DNA from: Actinomycetes bacterium
GTDB lineage: Bacteria > Actinomycetota > Acidimicrobiia > Acidimicrobiales > Acidimicrobiaceae
Reading direction: 5' to 3'
Length of the DNA stretch: 50,009 nucleotides
NCBI GenBank assembly: GCA_021826315.1
Contig: JAKAZZ010000018.1
Coordinates: 1 to 50,009 of the forward strand
The notes under the pieces are model-generated. The model was not told the DNA's origin. It worked only from the letters and a program-made list of their open reading frames with translations, and did no database searches. Positions 34,288 through 42,099 of this stretch are shown piece by piece (position 1 is the stretch's first letter; every line of letters begins with the position of its first letter). The position numbers and the translations under genes were made by a program.

Positions 34288-35202
34288 TTACTTGGAGATT
34301 CGGCCCGACATGTCTGCGTTCTTGGCTGCTTTTTCGACTAAGTCAGGAATTAGCTCTGAGAGCTCCTCTACGGTCCACCGATCGTCTTTATTTATCGATG
34401 GTCCGGCGTGCCAACCTTCAGCTACGTCAATGTGGCCACCTACGATATCGAAGACTCTTCCGGTGATTGGGGCTGATTGTTCGCTTCCCAGGTAAACCAC
34501 TAGTGGCGATACATTCTCCGGAGCGAATGAGTCAAACTTTGCAGGATCGTTATCTTGGGGGGCAAAACCAAGGTTTTCCGTCATTCTCGTTAGTGCAGCC
34601 GGTGCTATGGCATTAACTGTTACGCCGTATCGTGCTAGCTCTTGGCTAAGGATGATGCTGAAAGAGGCGATCCCCGCCTTTGCCGCTCCGTAGTTAGATT
34701 GGCCGACGTTCCCATAGATACCACTAGCGGATGAGGTGTTGATGATGCGCGCATTATTGGCAAGACCCTCTTTGGATCTCTCCCTCCAGTAGTTCGCTGC
34801 CCATCGTGCAGGAGCGAACGTTCCACGTAGGTGAACTCTGATTACAGCATCCCACTCCGCATCAGTCATATTCACTAGCATTCGATCACGAAGAATACCG
34901 GCATTATTCACGAGTACGTCGAGGCCGCCAAAGGTATCTACCGCAGTGTTGATGAGCCTCTGTGCACCCTCCCAATCGCTTACGTCGTCCCCGTTTACTA
35001 CAGCTTCGCCGCCCATTGCTCTAATTTCATCGACAACTTCGCCTGCTGGTCCATCTGATGAACCAGAGCCGTCTACGTTTGCACCGATGTCGTTGACTAC
35101 GACCTTTGCTCCGTGGCGTGCAAATTCAAGGGCGTGAGCCTTACCAATTCCACGTCCAGCTCCAGTTACGATGACGATGCGACCTTCACAAAGTCGTGCC
35201 AT
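34288..35202 (-). CDS. SDR-family (3R)-hydroxyacyl-CoA dehydrogenase-like protein
   Basis: This 304-residue SDR of the type found in multifunctional beta-oxidation enzymes and their mycobacterial stand-alone relatives has TGAGRGIGKAHALEFARHGAKVVVND at about 13-38, NNAG, INTSSASGIYGNVGQSNYGAAKAG with the Ser-Tyr-Lys triad, and FDIVGGHIDVAEGW near the end. The extended loop VDGSGSSDGPAGEVVDEI is typical of this subgroup. Likely substrate is an acyl- or steroid-CoA thioester. ATG start with GAGGAAGG upstream. A TTACC-type palindrome 27 nt upstream suggests TetR-like control. No other beta-oxidation gene is adjacent. Confidence 0.87.
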   Translation of the reverse strand: MARLCEGRIVIVTGAGRGIGKAHALEFARHGAKVVVNDIGANVDGSGSSDGPAGEVVDEIRAMGGEAVVNGDDVSDWEGAQRLINTAVDTFGGLDVLVNNAGILRDRMLVNMTDAEWDAVIRVHLRGTFAPARWAANYWRERSKEGLANNARIINTSSASGIYGNVGQSNYGAAKAGIASFSIILSQELARYGVTVNAIAPAALTRMTENLGFAPQDNDPAKFDSFAPENVSPLVVYLGSEQSAPITGRVFDIVGGHIDVAEGWHAGPSINKDDRWTVEELSELIPDLVEKAAKNADMSGRISK

Positions 35203-35228
35203 GGGTCACTTACCTTCCTCAATCAAGA

Positions 35229-35246
35229 TATTACCATTCGGTAATA
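35229..35246. promoter_or_regulatory. Palindromic operator candidate TATTACC-ATTC-GGTAATA
   Basis: A perfect 7-bp inverted repeat with a 4-bp centre lies 27 nt upstream of the SDR start codon, in the right place to block its promoter. The pattern resembles operators of TetR-family regulators of lipid metabolism. No TetR gene lies in this window. Confidence 0.5.
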
Positions 35247-35351
35247 AAAACAGATTTACCTAATTTATGGTACTTCTAATGAGGACTTGGCGCACAACTA
35301 AATAGCGTATCTGGTTGACAGCGCTAGTTTTTTGAGATTCAGGCATGAAAA

Positions 35352-36278
35352 CTAAAGTGGAAGTACTCCGTCAGGAAGTCCGTACTTAGCAGCCAATTCA
35401 CCACTTGTAAAGAACTCTTCTATGAGATCGAGAAGGGTCTTGGCGGCGGCGGAGTGGGCAGCTCGCTTACGCCGAGCAACTCCTACCTTACGCCGTGGGA
35501 TGCCCACTACTTTGCATATTCCAAGGCGAGAAATCATAAAGTCGGGTATTGCGGTTGAGGGAGCAATTGTGGGCGCGAAGCCGTCGAAGGCCATAGAGGC
35601 GAGAAGTCTGACGCCGTCGATCTCTGCTTTGGGAACGAGATTGACGCCACCTTGAGTAGCGATAAGTTCGATTTGATCTCTGAATTGGGTACCTTTGGGA
35701 GGCAACAAAAGCGGTATCGAATCTAGATTATCTAAGGTTACGACTTCCTTTTGAGCTAAAGGATTGTCTTTGGAGCAGATCAACACGAGTTCTTCTTCGA
35801 AGGCTGCGTTGAAGTACAATTCATCGGTGTTGTTGGGTCGGGTCATAATAGCAAATTCAAAGGCATTCGATAGGACTCTGTTCTCAAGGGTCGTTGTAGT
35901 CCCCTCTGCCACTTCAACTTTGAGATTGGGGTGGCGGATGTTTATTTCGTCTATTAGGGGAGGGATAAACCATCTTGCGACGGTGCCAATCATTCCTACC
36001 CTTACTCTTCCTCTAACATCGTCCCGAAGTGCAGAAATATCAGAGTCGATAGCCTCTAGTTCAGCTAACAAGCGTCTTGCTCGTAGCGAGACCGCTTTAC
36101 CTTCATCTGTAAGTTGTCCGGTTCGTCTGTCGATTAGTGTGGCTCCGATAGTCTCCTCGAGTCTTGCTAGGTGCGCTGAGATGTTCGATTGGACCGTGTT
36201 TAGGGAGTTTGCGGCTAGTGAGAAGCTTTTGAAGTCTTCAAGGGCGAGCAGCGCGCGGAGTTGACGAAGTTCGATCAT
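35352..36278 (-). CDS. LysR-family transcriptional regulator
   Basis: This 308-residue LTTR has an N-terminal winged HTH (1-60: LRQLRALLALEDFKSFSLAA, VQSNISAHLARLEETIGATLIDR), a linker helix, and a periplasmic-binding-like effector domain beginning GRVRVGMIGTVARWFIPPLI near residue 90. Its target cannot be named. It is divergent from murT, and the 279-nt region between contains TATCTT-N14-AAGATA and an inverted repeat that could be its binding sites. ATG start at 36278. Confidence 0.9.
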   Translation of the reverse strand: MIELRQLRALLALEDFKSFSLAANSLNTVQSNISAHLARLEETIGATLIDRRTGQLTDEGKAVSLRARRLLAELEAIDSDISALRDDVRGRVRVGMIGTVARWFIPPLIDEINIRHPNLKVEVAEGTTTTLENRVLSNAFEFAIMTRPNNTDELYFNAAFEEELVLICSKDNPLAQKEVVTLDNLDSIPLLLPPKGTQFRDQIELIATQGGVNLVPKAEIDGVRLLASMAFDGFAPTIAPSTAIPDFMISRLGICKVVGIPRRKVGVARRKRAAHSAAAKTLLDLIEEFFTSGELAAKYGLPDGVLPL

Positions 36279-36294
36279 AGAATATGATTCTAAC

Positions 36295-36320
36295 TATCTT
36301 TCGTATTTGAATGTAAGATA
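36295..36320. promoter_or_regulatory. Possible LysR autoregulatory inverted repeat
   Basis: TATCTT (36295-36300) and AAGATA (36315-36320), separated by 14 bp, lie 17 nt upstream of the lysR-type gene. LTTRs commonly bind such interrupted dyads near their own promoters; this is inference. Confidence 0.35.
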
Positions 36321-36391
36321 ACTTCAAAGTGACTATATTGGTAATTAGCAAGATTCGGATCCCCCCTCCAAACTTGCAATTCAAATACGAA
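36300..36391. repeat. 13-bp inverted repeats in the lysR-murT intergenic region
   Basis: TTCGTATTTGAAT (36300-36312) is the exact reverse complement of ATTCAAATACGAA (36379-36391). The 66 nt between them contain no gene. The right arm overlaps the stem of the hairpin at 36387-36417. Confidence 0.6.
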
Positions 36392-36417
36392 GGCTAGCTC
36401 CCCCCGCTAGCCTTCGT
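36387..36417. terminator. Orphan terminator-like hairpin between divergent genes
   Basis: ACGAAGGCTAGC (36387-36398) and GCTAGCCTTCGT (36406-36417) form a perfect 12-bp stem with a 7-nt C-rich loop, followed by TCCTTTAA on the + strand. The flanking genes are divergent, so no annotated gene ends here. It could end a small RNA or act as an attenuator for the lysR transcript. Confidence 0.6.
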
Positions 36418-36557
36418 TCCTTTAACGGCCTATCTCTCCAGCTTGGATCTAGTACCCTTTGATATAGGTCAGAGGTGATCTTCCAAGTTAGATAATCTCT
36501 ATGGGCGTCCCACCTAGGTTTAAGTTTTGAACTTCACCATAACTGCCCTAAGTATGC

Positions 36558-37874
36558 TTGAAGATGATGAAAAAAAATTTAGGGTCGATTGGCCGTGCCA
36601 CTGATAGAGTAGCGAACTTTATTGGTAGGTCGCGGTATGAGCGTCTTGTTACTTCGTTGGCTGACGGGGTAGGCAGTCTCTCGAAAGCCACCAATCGTGG
36701 AAGCGGCGAAGCCTTATCTGCCATGGTACTCTCCAAGTTGGATTCGAGCGCTCTAAGTAGATTCTCCGAGGGGAAAGAGCTCATCTACGTGAGCGCTACA
36801 AATGGTAAGACTACAACTACGGCAATGATAACGGCTGTACTCGGTGGACCGCAATTGGTAGTCACCAATGAAGCTGGTAATAACATGACGGCTGGAATCA
36901 CGTTGGCATTGAGTAGGGCTGCCGATCGAAGCTTAGGGGTAATTGAAGTCGATGAGTCTCATTTGCCGATTGTTGCTAGTAAGGCTCCAGCCAACTCGAT
37001 TGTCCTAATGAACCTATCTCGGGATCAGCTCGACCGAGTAAGCGAAGTTAGAAGTATCGCTGATAAGTGGAGGGTAATGCTTGAGGCCAATAGGGGAGTG
37101 CGTGTATTTGCCAACGTCTCTGACCCTCATATCGCATACGTAGTCCAAGGTCACGGCGATGTAGTTCCCTTCGAAGTTGGGTCCAAGTGGACGATGGATG
37201 CAACAGTGTGTCCGTTGTGCGAATCTAAAGTTGACTTCAACGAAGGTATCGGCGATTACCACTGTGTTAGTTGCACGTTTGGAAAACCAAAGAGCGACTA
37301 CGTTTTTATGGGCGACGAGCTCTATCACGCCGGCAAATTACTTGCGATAGTCAGAACCTCGCTTCCAGGACAGTTCAACCTGATGAACGCCGCTGTAGCG
37401 ACTATCGTTGGGTACGAACGTGAGATACCTCTGAAAGATATAGATTCCGCGCTAACGTCATTATCAGGCGTCGGTGGACGATATTCCACCTTTCAGATCT
37501 TGGGGCGCACACTTACCGCATTTATGGCTAAGAATCCCGCTGGATGGCAACAGATCATCGCAATGCTCGCCGAGTCGACTCAGCCACTCATTGTGGGGAT
37601 AAATGCGAATGTTGCAGATGGCAGAGATACCTCTTGGCTTTATGACATTGACTTTGGCCCTTTTGGCGACCGAGAGGTAATCGTGGTGGGCGAGAGGCGC
37701 TACGACATAGCTGTTCGCTTGTCATACGGCGGCGTTGCTCACCGTATTGCAACTACTTATACGGAGGCGATAACTGCCTTTGATGAGGGCACATCGATAA
37801 GTTACATCGGAAACTACACGGAGTTTTCTAATATGATGCGCTTTCTGCGCGATGCGGGGGAGTTAATTAAGTGA
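36558..37874 (+). CDS. murT: Lipid II isoglutaminyl synthase, MurT subunit
   Basis: This 438-residue Mur-ligase-like subunit works with GatD to amidate the D-Glu of lipid II to D-isoglutamine. The ATP motif SATNGKTTTTAM is at 79-90, the zinc ribbon typical of MurT is C218/C221 and C236/C239, and the C-terminal DUF1727 part has DTSWLYD (357-363) with the Asp used for the catalytic triad with GatD. The frame begins at TTG 36558, but ATG 36564 or 36567 is equally likely. The next gene overlaps by 4 nt. Cytoplasmic, membrane-associated through its substrate. Confidence 0.95.
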   Translation: MKMMKKNLGSIGRATDRVANFIGRSRYERLVTSLADGVGSLSKATNRGSGEALSAMVLSKLDSSALSRFSEGKELIYVSATNGKTTTTAMITAVLGGPQLVVTNEAGNNMTAGITLALSRAADRSLGVIEVDESHLPIVASKAPANSIVLMNLSRDQLDRVSEVRSIADKWRVMLEANRGVRVFANVSDPHIAYVVQGHGDVVPFEVGSKWTMDATVCPLCESKVDFNEGIGDYHCVSCTFGKPKSDYVFMGDELYHAGKLLAIVRTSLPGQFNLMNAAVATIVGYEREIPLKDIDSALTSLSGVGGRYSTFQILGRTLTAFMAKNPAGWQQIIAMLAESTQPLIVGINANVADGRDTSWLYDIDFGPFGDREVIVVGERRYDIAVRLSYGGVAHRIATTYTEAITAFDEGTSISYIGNYTEFSNMMRFLRDAGELIK

Positions 37875-38614
37875 AGATCGTCTTGCTATTCCCCGATCTT
37901 CTCGGAACCTACGGCGATTCGGGTAACGGAGAGATCTTATTTCGTCGAGCGCTAGCTAGGGGCTTTGAAGCCACCTACCAAAGGGTCTTCTACGGAGATC
38001 CAATTCCACGCGATGGGAACCTCTTCGTCATCGGTGGAGGTGAAGATGGTCCTATGCAATTGGCACGGGATGCTCTCCATAAGGACGGATTCTTGGGAGA
38101 TCTAGCTTCTACGGATCATCAAATCTTGGCAGTCTGTGCTGGACTTCAAATTCTCGGTGAAAGATTCGTAACCTCTGCTGCTCCTTCGTCACCTGGTTTG
38201 GGTTTGATCCCCGTTGTGACCGAGCGCATCGCTGCAAATAAGCGGATCGTTGGAGAAGTTGCAGTGGAGGCCGACCTTAGTTTGGACCTACCGATTTTGA
38301 CCGGATACGAAAACCATGGAGGTGAGAGTCGTCTTCTCTCTGGAAGTCCGCTCGGGCGTGTGGTTAGTGGTATTGGTAATAGTTACGCCACTAAGGTTGA
38401 TGGATTTCTAAGTGGCCGCATCGTTGCCACCTACATGCACGGTCCTTTGCTAGCGAGGAATCCACACCTCGCTGACCTTATTATTCGAAGAGTTGCTCCG
38501 AAGGCGACTAATTCATTTACGCCACTTGAGGTCGATCGCGAGGTCGAAGGGCTTCGAAGCGAGATCATATCTAATAGAGCTTTGAGCATCTCACGGCGCT
38601 TAGGCCTTCGTTAG
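37871..38614 (+). CDS. gatD: Lipid II isoglutaminyl synthase, GatD glutaminase subunit
   Basis: This 247-residue class I glutamine amidotransferase (CobB/CobQ-like) supplies ammonia to MurT. The nucleophile is C89 in AVCAGLQILGERF, the catalytic His is H190 in TYMHGPLLARNPHLAD, and LTGYENHGG is the conserved stretch before it. The N-terminus LFPDLLGTYGDSGN is characteristic of GatD. GTG start overlaps the murT stop in GTGA, so the two are translationally coupled, as expected for a heterodimer. Confidence 0.95.
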   Translation: MKIVLLFPDLLGTYGDSGNGEILFRRALARGFEATYQRVFYGDPIPRDGNLFVIGGGEDGPMQLARDALHKDGFLGDLASTDHQILAVCAGLQILGERFVTSAAPSSPGLGLIPVVTERIAANKRIVGEVAVEADLSLDLPILTGYENHGGESRLLSGSPLGRVVSGIGNSYATKVDGFLSGRIVATYMHGPLLARNPHLADLIIRRVAPKATNSFTPLEVDREVEGLRSEIISNRALSISRRLGLR

Positions 38615-38751
38615 CGATGCGGTTTTGGTAATTCAATAAAGAATTTGATAGTTTTTACTTCATAGAAACTAAAAAGACACCCAGATATTTAGAGATCGCG
38701 GATGCGCTTCGGAGTCAGATTACCTCCGGGCCTATCAATCGTGGCTCAGTT

Positions 38752-39420
38752 TTGCCTAGTGAGGCTGCCCTTTCGCGTATGCACCGCGCTAGCAGAATTA
38801 CAGTAAGGAAAGCTTTAGACATCCTTCGTAGCGAGGGACTGGTTGAATCGCGCCAAGGTTTTGGTTGGGTTGCTACTGCAAATCCGCTGAGACAGTCTTT
38901 AGGTCGCTTTACCACGATCGAGGCTCAGATGTCGGAGAAGGGTGTGGTTCCGGGCCGCAAGATAATCTCTGCCAACCTCGAACAGTCGAAGGGGCGTCCG
39001 AGAGAGGTACTAGGAGAGGGCGAATTACTCGTAATCACTCGGATCAACCTTGCCGATGGAGCACCATTTGCACGGGTAACAGTTTGGGTACCATCTCAGA
39101 TCGGATCGCAATTTTCAATCCCCGAACTTGAAGGTGCATCACTCTATGAATTAATAGGTGAACGAGGTGCGTTATCGAAGCCGCTACGTCGAGCCATCCA
39201 GTCGATAGCCGCCGTAGCCATCGATGGCCATGACGCAAAGTTGCTTGGAGTGCCAAAGGATTCTCCGGCTCTGTGGTGCGAGCGGATCACTTACGATGAG
39301 GACGGGAAGCCAATTATCTACTCTGAGAGTGTCTTTCCGGGGCATAAGACCGAATTTGTAACTGAACTTACGTCAGAGCCTGAATCGATTGCTCCGTCAG
39401 GACTCAGATTAGTTCAATAG
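38752..39420 (+). CDS. GntR-family (HutC/UTRA) regulator with anomalous 5' end
   Basis: The UTRA effector domain (FTTIEAQMSEKGVVPGRKI to the C-terminus) and most of the winged HTH (LPSEAALSRMHRASRITVRKALDIL) are clear. The first canonical start in frame is TTG 38752, but the frame continues upstream as PRYLEIADALRSQITSG, the first helix of a normal GntR HTH, back to a TAA at 38629. No ATG, GTG or TTG lies in between. ATA at 38662 sits exactly where a start would give METKKTPRYLEIAD (if read as Met). Either ATA is used, the start was lost by a G-to-A change, or the base is an error. UTRA regulators sense small molecules such as sugars or amino acids. gatD ends upstream. Confidence 0.8.
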   Translation: MPSEAALSRMHRASRITVRKALDILRSEGLVESRQGFGWVATANPLRQSLGRFTTIEAQMSEKGVVPGRKIISANLEQSKGRPREVLGEGELLVITRINLADGAPFARVTVWVPSQIGSQFSIPELEGASLYELIGERGALSKPLRRAIQSIAAVAIDGHDAKLLGVPKDSPALWCERITYDEDGKPIIYSESVFPGHKTEFVTELTSEPESIAPSGLRLVQ

Positions 39421-39460
39421 CTGCGTACCCCGTCGATCGATACGGCTGCGACGTAGTCGT

Positions 39461-39477
39461 CGAAGCAAATAGCTTCG
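39461..39477. terminator. Short hairpin between convergent GntR and PlsC genes
   Basis: CGAAGC (39461-39466) pairs with GCTTCG (39472-39477) around AAATA. It has no T tract, so terminator function is only suggested by position. Confidence 0.3.
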
Positions 39478-39583
39478 TGCGGTCGCAAATATCCATTGAG
39501 GTCATGTCTCCCTGCGCTCGTTGGAACCTTTACGGAGTGCAAGGAGTTTTCGGCCAATCAAGCGCGAAGTTCTGCCTCTCTGT

Positions 39584-40501
39584 TTAGATTGGCTTGTCAA
39601 TGATCGGAATACGGGGCCACCGTTTTGTGCGTTTCTTTGCGTCGGATCGATACCTCGGGCGGTTCCAGTCAGCTATCCAATCCTTTTGGTCGACATTTCG
39701 TCTCGGCGTCAACCCGGCACCTTGATTTAGAGCCGCACTCCAAAAGTCGTTTGCAACTTCATCCGCTAGTCGATCCACCCTCGCTTCGACCTCTGTGATG
39801 AGGTCCTTGGTGGTGCGACCGGTTGGGTCTATCGGACGATCGAAGTAGATCGCAGTCTCACCGCGCTTGAAGGATTGACCCTTACCCAAGATCTCAAAGG
39901 TACCAGCGATGTGTACTGGAACAATCTTTGCGCCACCTTTGAGAGCGATCTGAGCAAGCCCTCCTTTGAACTCTTGTCCAAAGCCGTCAGGCGTACGACC
40001 ACCCTCTGGAAATAGGATTAAGTTCCACCCGTCTTCGATCACCTTTAGTGCTACGTCATGGGATCTTCTCGATACTTTGTTGCGCTCTATTGGAATTGCT
40101 GCCAGTAAGAAGGACCAGAGAATTGCCTTGTACTTCTTGTCAAAGAAGTAGTCTGCACCCGCACCGACTGCGGTTTTATGGCGGAATCTCTCAGGCAATG
40201 AACTCAGAAGCAATGGTGTGTCGAGGTGGCTTGCGTGATTGGAGGCAAAGATGATAGGCCCACTGGTATTTGAGATATTATCGAGGCCATAGATGGTAGG
40301 AGCAGCAACTACTTCGATTGCTGGTCGGGTCACGTAATCAGTGATCAGTGATCGAATTGCCCTCGAGAGGTAAGTTCGACTCCAATCGGTCTCAAAGTTT
40401 GCCCCGAGTTTGCTCTTTGGGGTCGGCTTATCTACTGCGATTGGCCAATTTGGCGCTCCGAGAGGAAACGGTAGTTTGCTGCGCTTTAGAGAGAACTTCA
40501 T
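39584..40501 (-). CDS. 1-acyl-glycerol-3-phosphate acyltransferase family protein (PlsC-like)
   Basis: This 305-residue LPLAT-family acyltransferase has the catalytic NHASHLD (H89/D94) and the phosphate-binding FPEGGRTPDG (164-173). The N-terminal 60 residues are basic and polar, and no strong membrane helix is evident, so it is probably peripheral to the inner membrane. The family moves an acyl chain from acyl-CoA or ACP to lysophosphatidate, but other alcohol acceptors occur. It is the last gene of the operon with the racemase-domain protein (8 nt upstream), so it may act on a fatty alcohol or an unusual lipid instead. Confidence 0.88.
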   Translation of the reverse strand: MKFSLKRSKLPFPLGAPNWPIAVDKPTPKSKLGANFETDWSRTYLSRAIRSLITDYVTRPAIEVVAAPTIYGLDNISNTSGPIIFASNHASHLDTPLLLSSLPERFRHKTAVGAGADYFFDKKYKAILWSFLLAAIPIERNKVSRRSHDVALKVIEDGWNLILFPEGGRTPDGFGQEFKGGLAQIALKGGAKIVPVHIAGTFEILGKGQSFKRGETAIYFDRPIDPTGRTTKDLITEVEARVDRLADEVANDFWSAALNQGAGLTPRRNVDQKDWIADWNRPRYRSDAKKRTKRWPRIPIIDKPI

Positions 40502-40509
40502 TGGCTTTT

Positions 40510-42099
40510 CTACTCCACCTCAGACATAAATAGTGGTGGGGTGTGCATGTGAGTGAGGGTAGGCGATGAGCCAACGTAATGGCTAGCCATCTCAAGGGCA
40601 TCGTTCATAGTTGACGCAGCCATAAATCCAAGGCGCTTGGCAACCTTAGGATCGCCACCGAGGATGATAACTGCACCTAGGTGGTCGAGGGCATGGGCGC
40701 CCCAATACCACATGTAGAAGGGGTGAACGCCATGGTAAGCGTTCCCGGTTCGATACAGGTGAATGTACCAAGGGTCAGTCGCATACTGCTCCTCGAACTT
40801 CGCCTCAATAACTTTGGGGTCGGTGCTCTCAGAGAGTACATTCTCATAGAAATCGATGTACGAGGGGTGAAATACCGGATCGAATTCATTTCGGGCTGGG
40901 TGGCTCATAATGAGAACTCCGCCCTTTCGAACCAATGGCTTGTTCTTGTACATATTGAAGAAGTAGCCAAGGCCGAGGCAGTAAACCAAGATCGGGTTCA
41001 TTATCGAGTTTACGTTATATGGCCCGACGAAGGGGAGTCCCATCGTTAGGATATCGCTCTGTCCCTTCACGTGGATAAGTTGCTGTTTGTATACGTTCTC
41101 AAGGGTCTTTTCGTGGACCGCTTCAACTTCGCCGGCTTGGATCGAAGTCAATCCATATGGGGAGCGAACCGAGTGAAATATATTCCGTGCGAGCCAAGGA
41201 GGAGTCGCCTTTAATGACTTAGACGCCGCCATAAAGGTCGCACGATCTTTGAAGTTCCACTCCCACTCGCGCTTTTGCAGAAATTGAAATTGATCCGGGA
41301 AGGTGTTGTTATTTAGGGTGGTCTCAATTTGGAAGATTTTGATCCCTGCGTCTTTTATGACCTTGCCCATCCTCCAGTTCGATGAGTGGAGTTCGGAGTT
41401 GTGTCGATCCATGAATGAACGAGAGTGCACCATTGTCTTCACGTTGTGGTGATGGCGAAGCGACCGATACGACGATAGGCCAGTTGCTACGCTCTTATGG
41501 CCTCCGTCCATCGAGACGAGGTTGATGTTGACGTAGATGATCAGATCGCTAGTCGCTGCTCTCTTCGAAATCTCTACTTCTTCACCGGTATCGGTTGTGC
41601 CAATGAATTCGAGGTTGCTTCTATCTTCGGCATCGTGTTGTTTTAGAAGGCCGCGTGGATAGAAGGCGTTATATACCCTGTTGCCAACGGCGTGGCGTAG
41701 CTCGGCTTCGGTCATGCGGCGGTGCAATGCTAGGGCTGCGATCAATTCAACGTCCGTTACGCCTGCACGAGCGGCTCGTTCAAGGACCTCTTCGATGATG
41801 AGTGAACGTATATCTGGCGACTCCATTTGGGGAAGTGGCAGTGACACGTCATCGAAGGCGATCGTCAATTTCATACCGCTGAATAGAAGTGCGTCTAGGG
41901 GTTTAGAGTCACCCATTGGGTTGTCTAGGGCATCGGCGATCTCGGAGATTGGATCGGCCAATCCTTCGATTGGTTCAGGCGGATAGATTACTCGAGAACC
42001 TTCTGGTAGCTTTTCAAGGCGAAATCCTTCACCGTGCCAAAAGAGCGTACCGGGGTAGCTCTTGTCGACGTTTAATATAAAGCCTGGTCTAGGTGCCAA
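40510..42099 (-). CDS. Lactate racemase (LarA/DUF2088) domain protein, probable nickel-pincer enzyme
   Basis: This 529-residue protein is about 100 longer than LarA. Conserved LarA-like features are ALALHRRMTEAE (H126, the GTHRPMT region), KQHDAED (H155), and GGHKSVATGLSSYRSLRHHHN, where K202 would carry the nickel-pincer nucleotide and H216-H218 include the nickel or catalytic His. The DxTR-P motif near residue 83 reads FDDVSLPLP, so the Arg is lost and lactate is unlikely to be the substrate. Maturation genes larB, larC and larE are not here. It is directly adjacent to the zinc dehydrogenase gene (stop and start codons abut), in an operon with acyl-CoA reductase and acyltransferase. Likely a racemase/epimerase or hydride-transfer enzyme on a hydroxy compound. 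Confidence 0.82.
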   Translation of the reverse strand: MAPRPGFILNVDKSYPGTLFWHGEGFRLEKLPEGSRVIYPPEPIEGLADPISEIADALDNPMGDSKPLDALLFSGMKLTIAFDDVSLPLPQMESPDIRSLIIEEVLERAARAGVTDVELIAALALHRRMTEAELRHAVGNRVYNAFYPRGLLKQHDAEDRSNLEFIGTTDTGEEVEISKRAATSDLIIYVNINLVSMDGGHKSVATGLSSYRSLRHHHNVKTMVHSRSFMDRHNSELHSSNWRMGKVIKDAGIKIFQIETTLNNNTFPDQFQFLQKREWEWNFKDRATFMAASKSLKATPPWLARNIFHSVRSPYGLTSIQAGEVEAVHEKTLENVYKQQLIHVKGQSDILTMGLPFVGPYNVNSIMNPILVYCLGLGYFFNMYKNKPLVRKGGVLIMSHPARNEFDPVFHPSYIDFYENVLSESTDPKVIEAKFEEQYATDPWYIHLYRTGNAYHGVHPFYMWYWGAHALDHLGAVIILGGDPKVAKRLGFMAASTMNDALEMASHYVGSSPTLTHMHTPPLFMSEVE

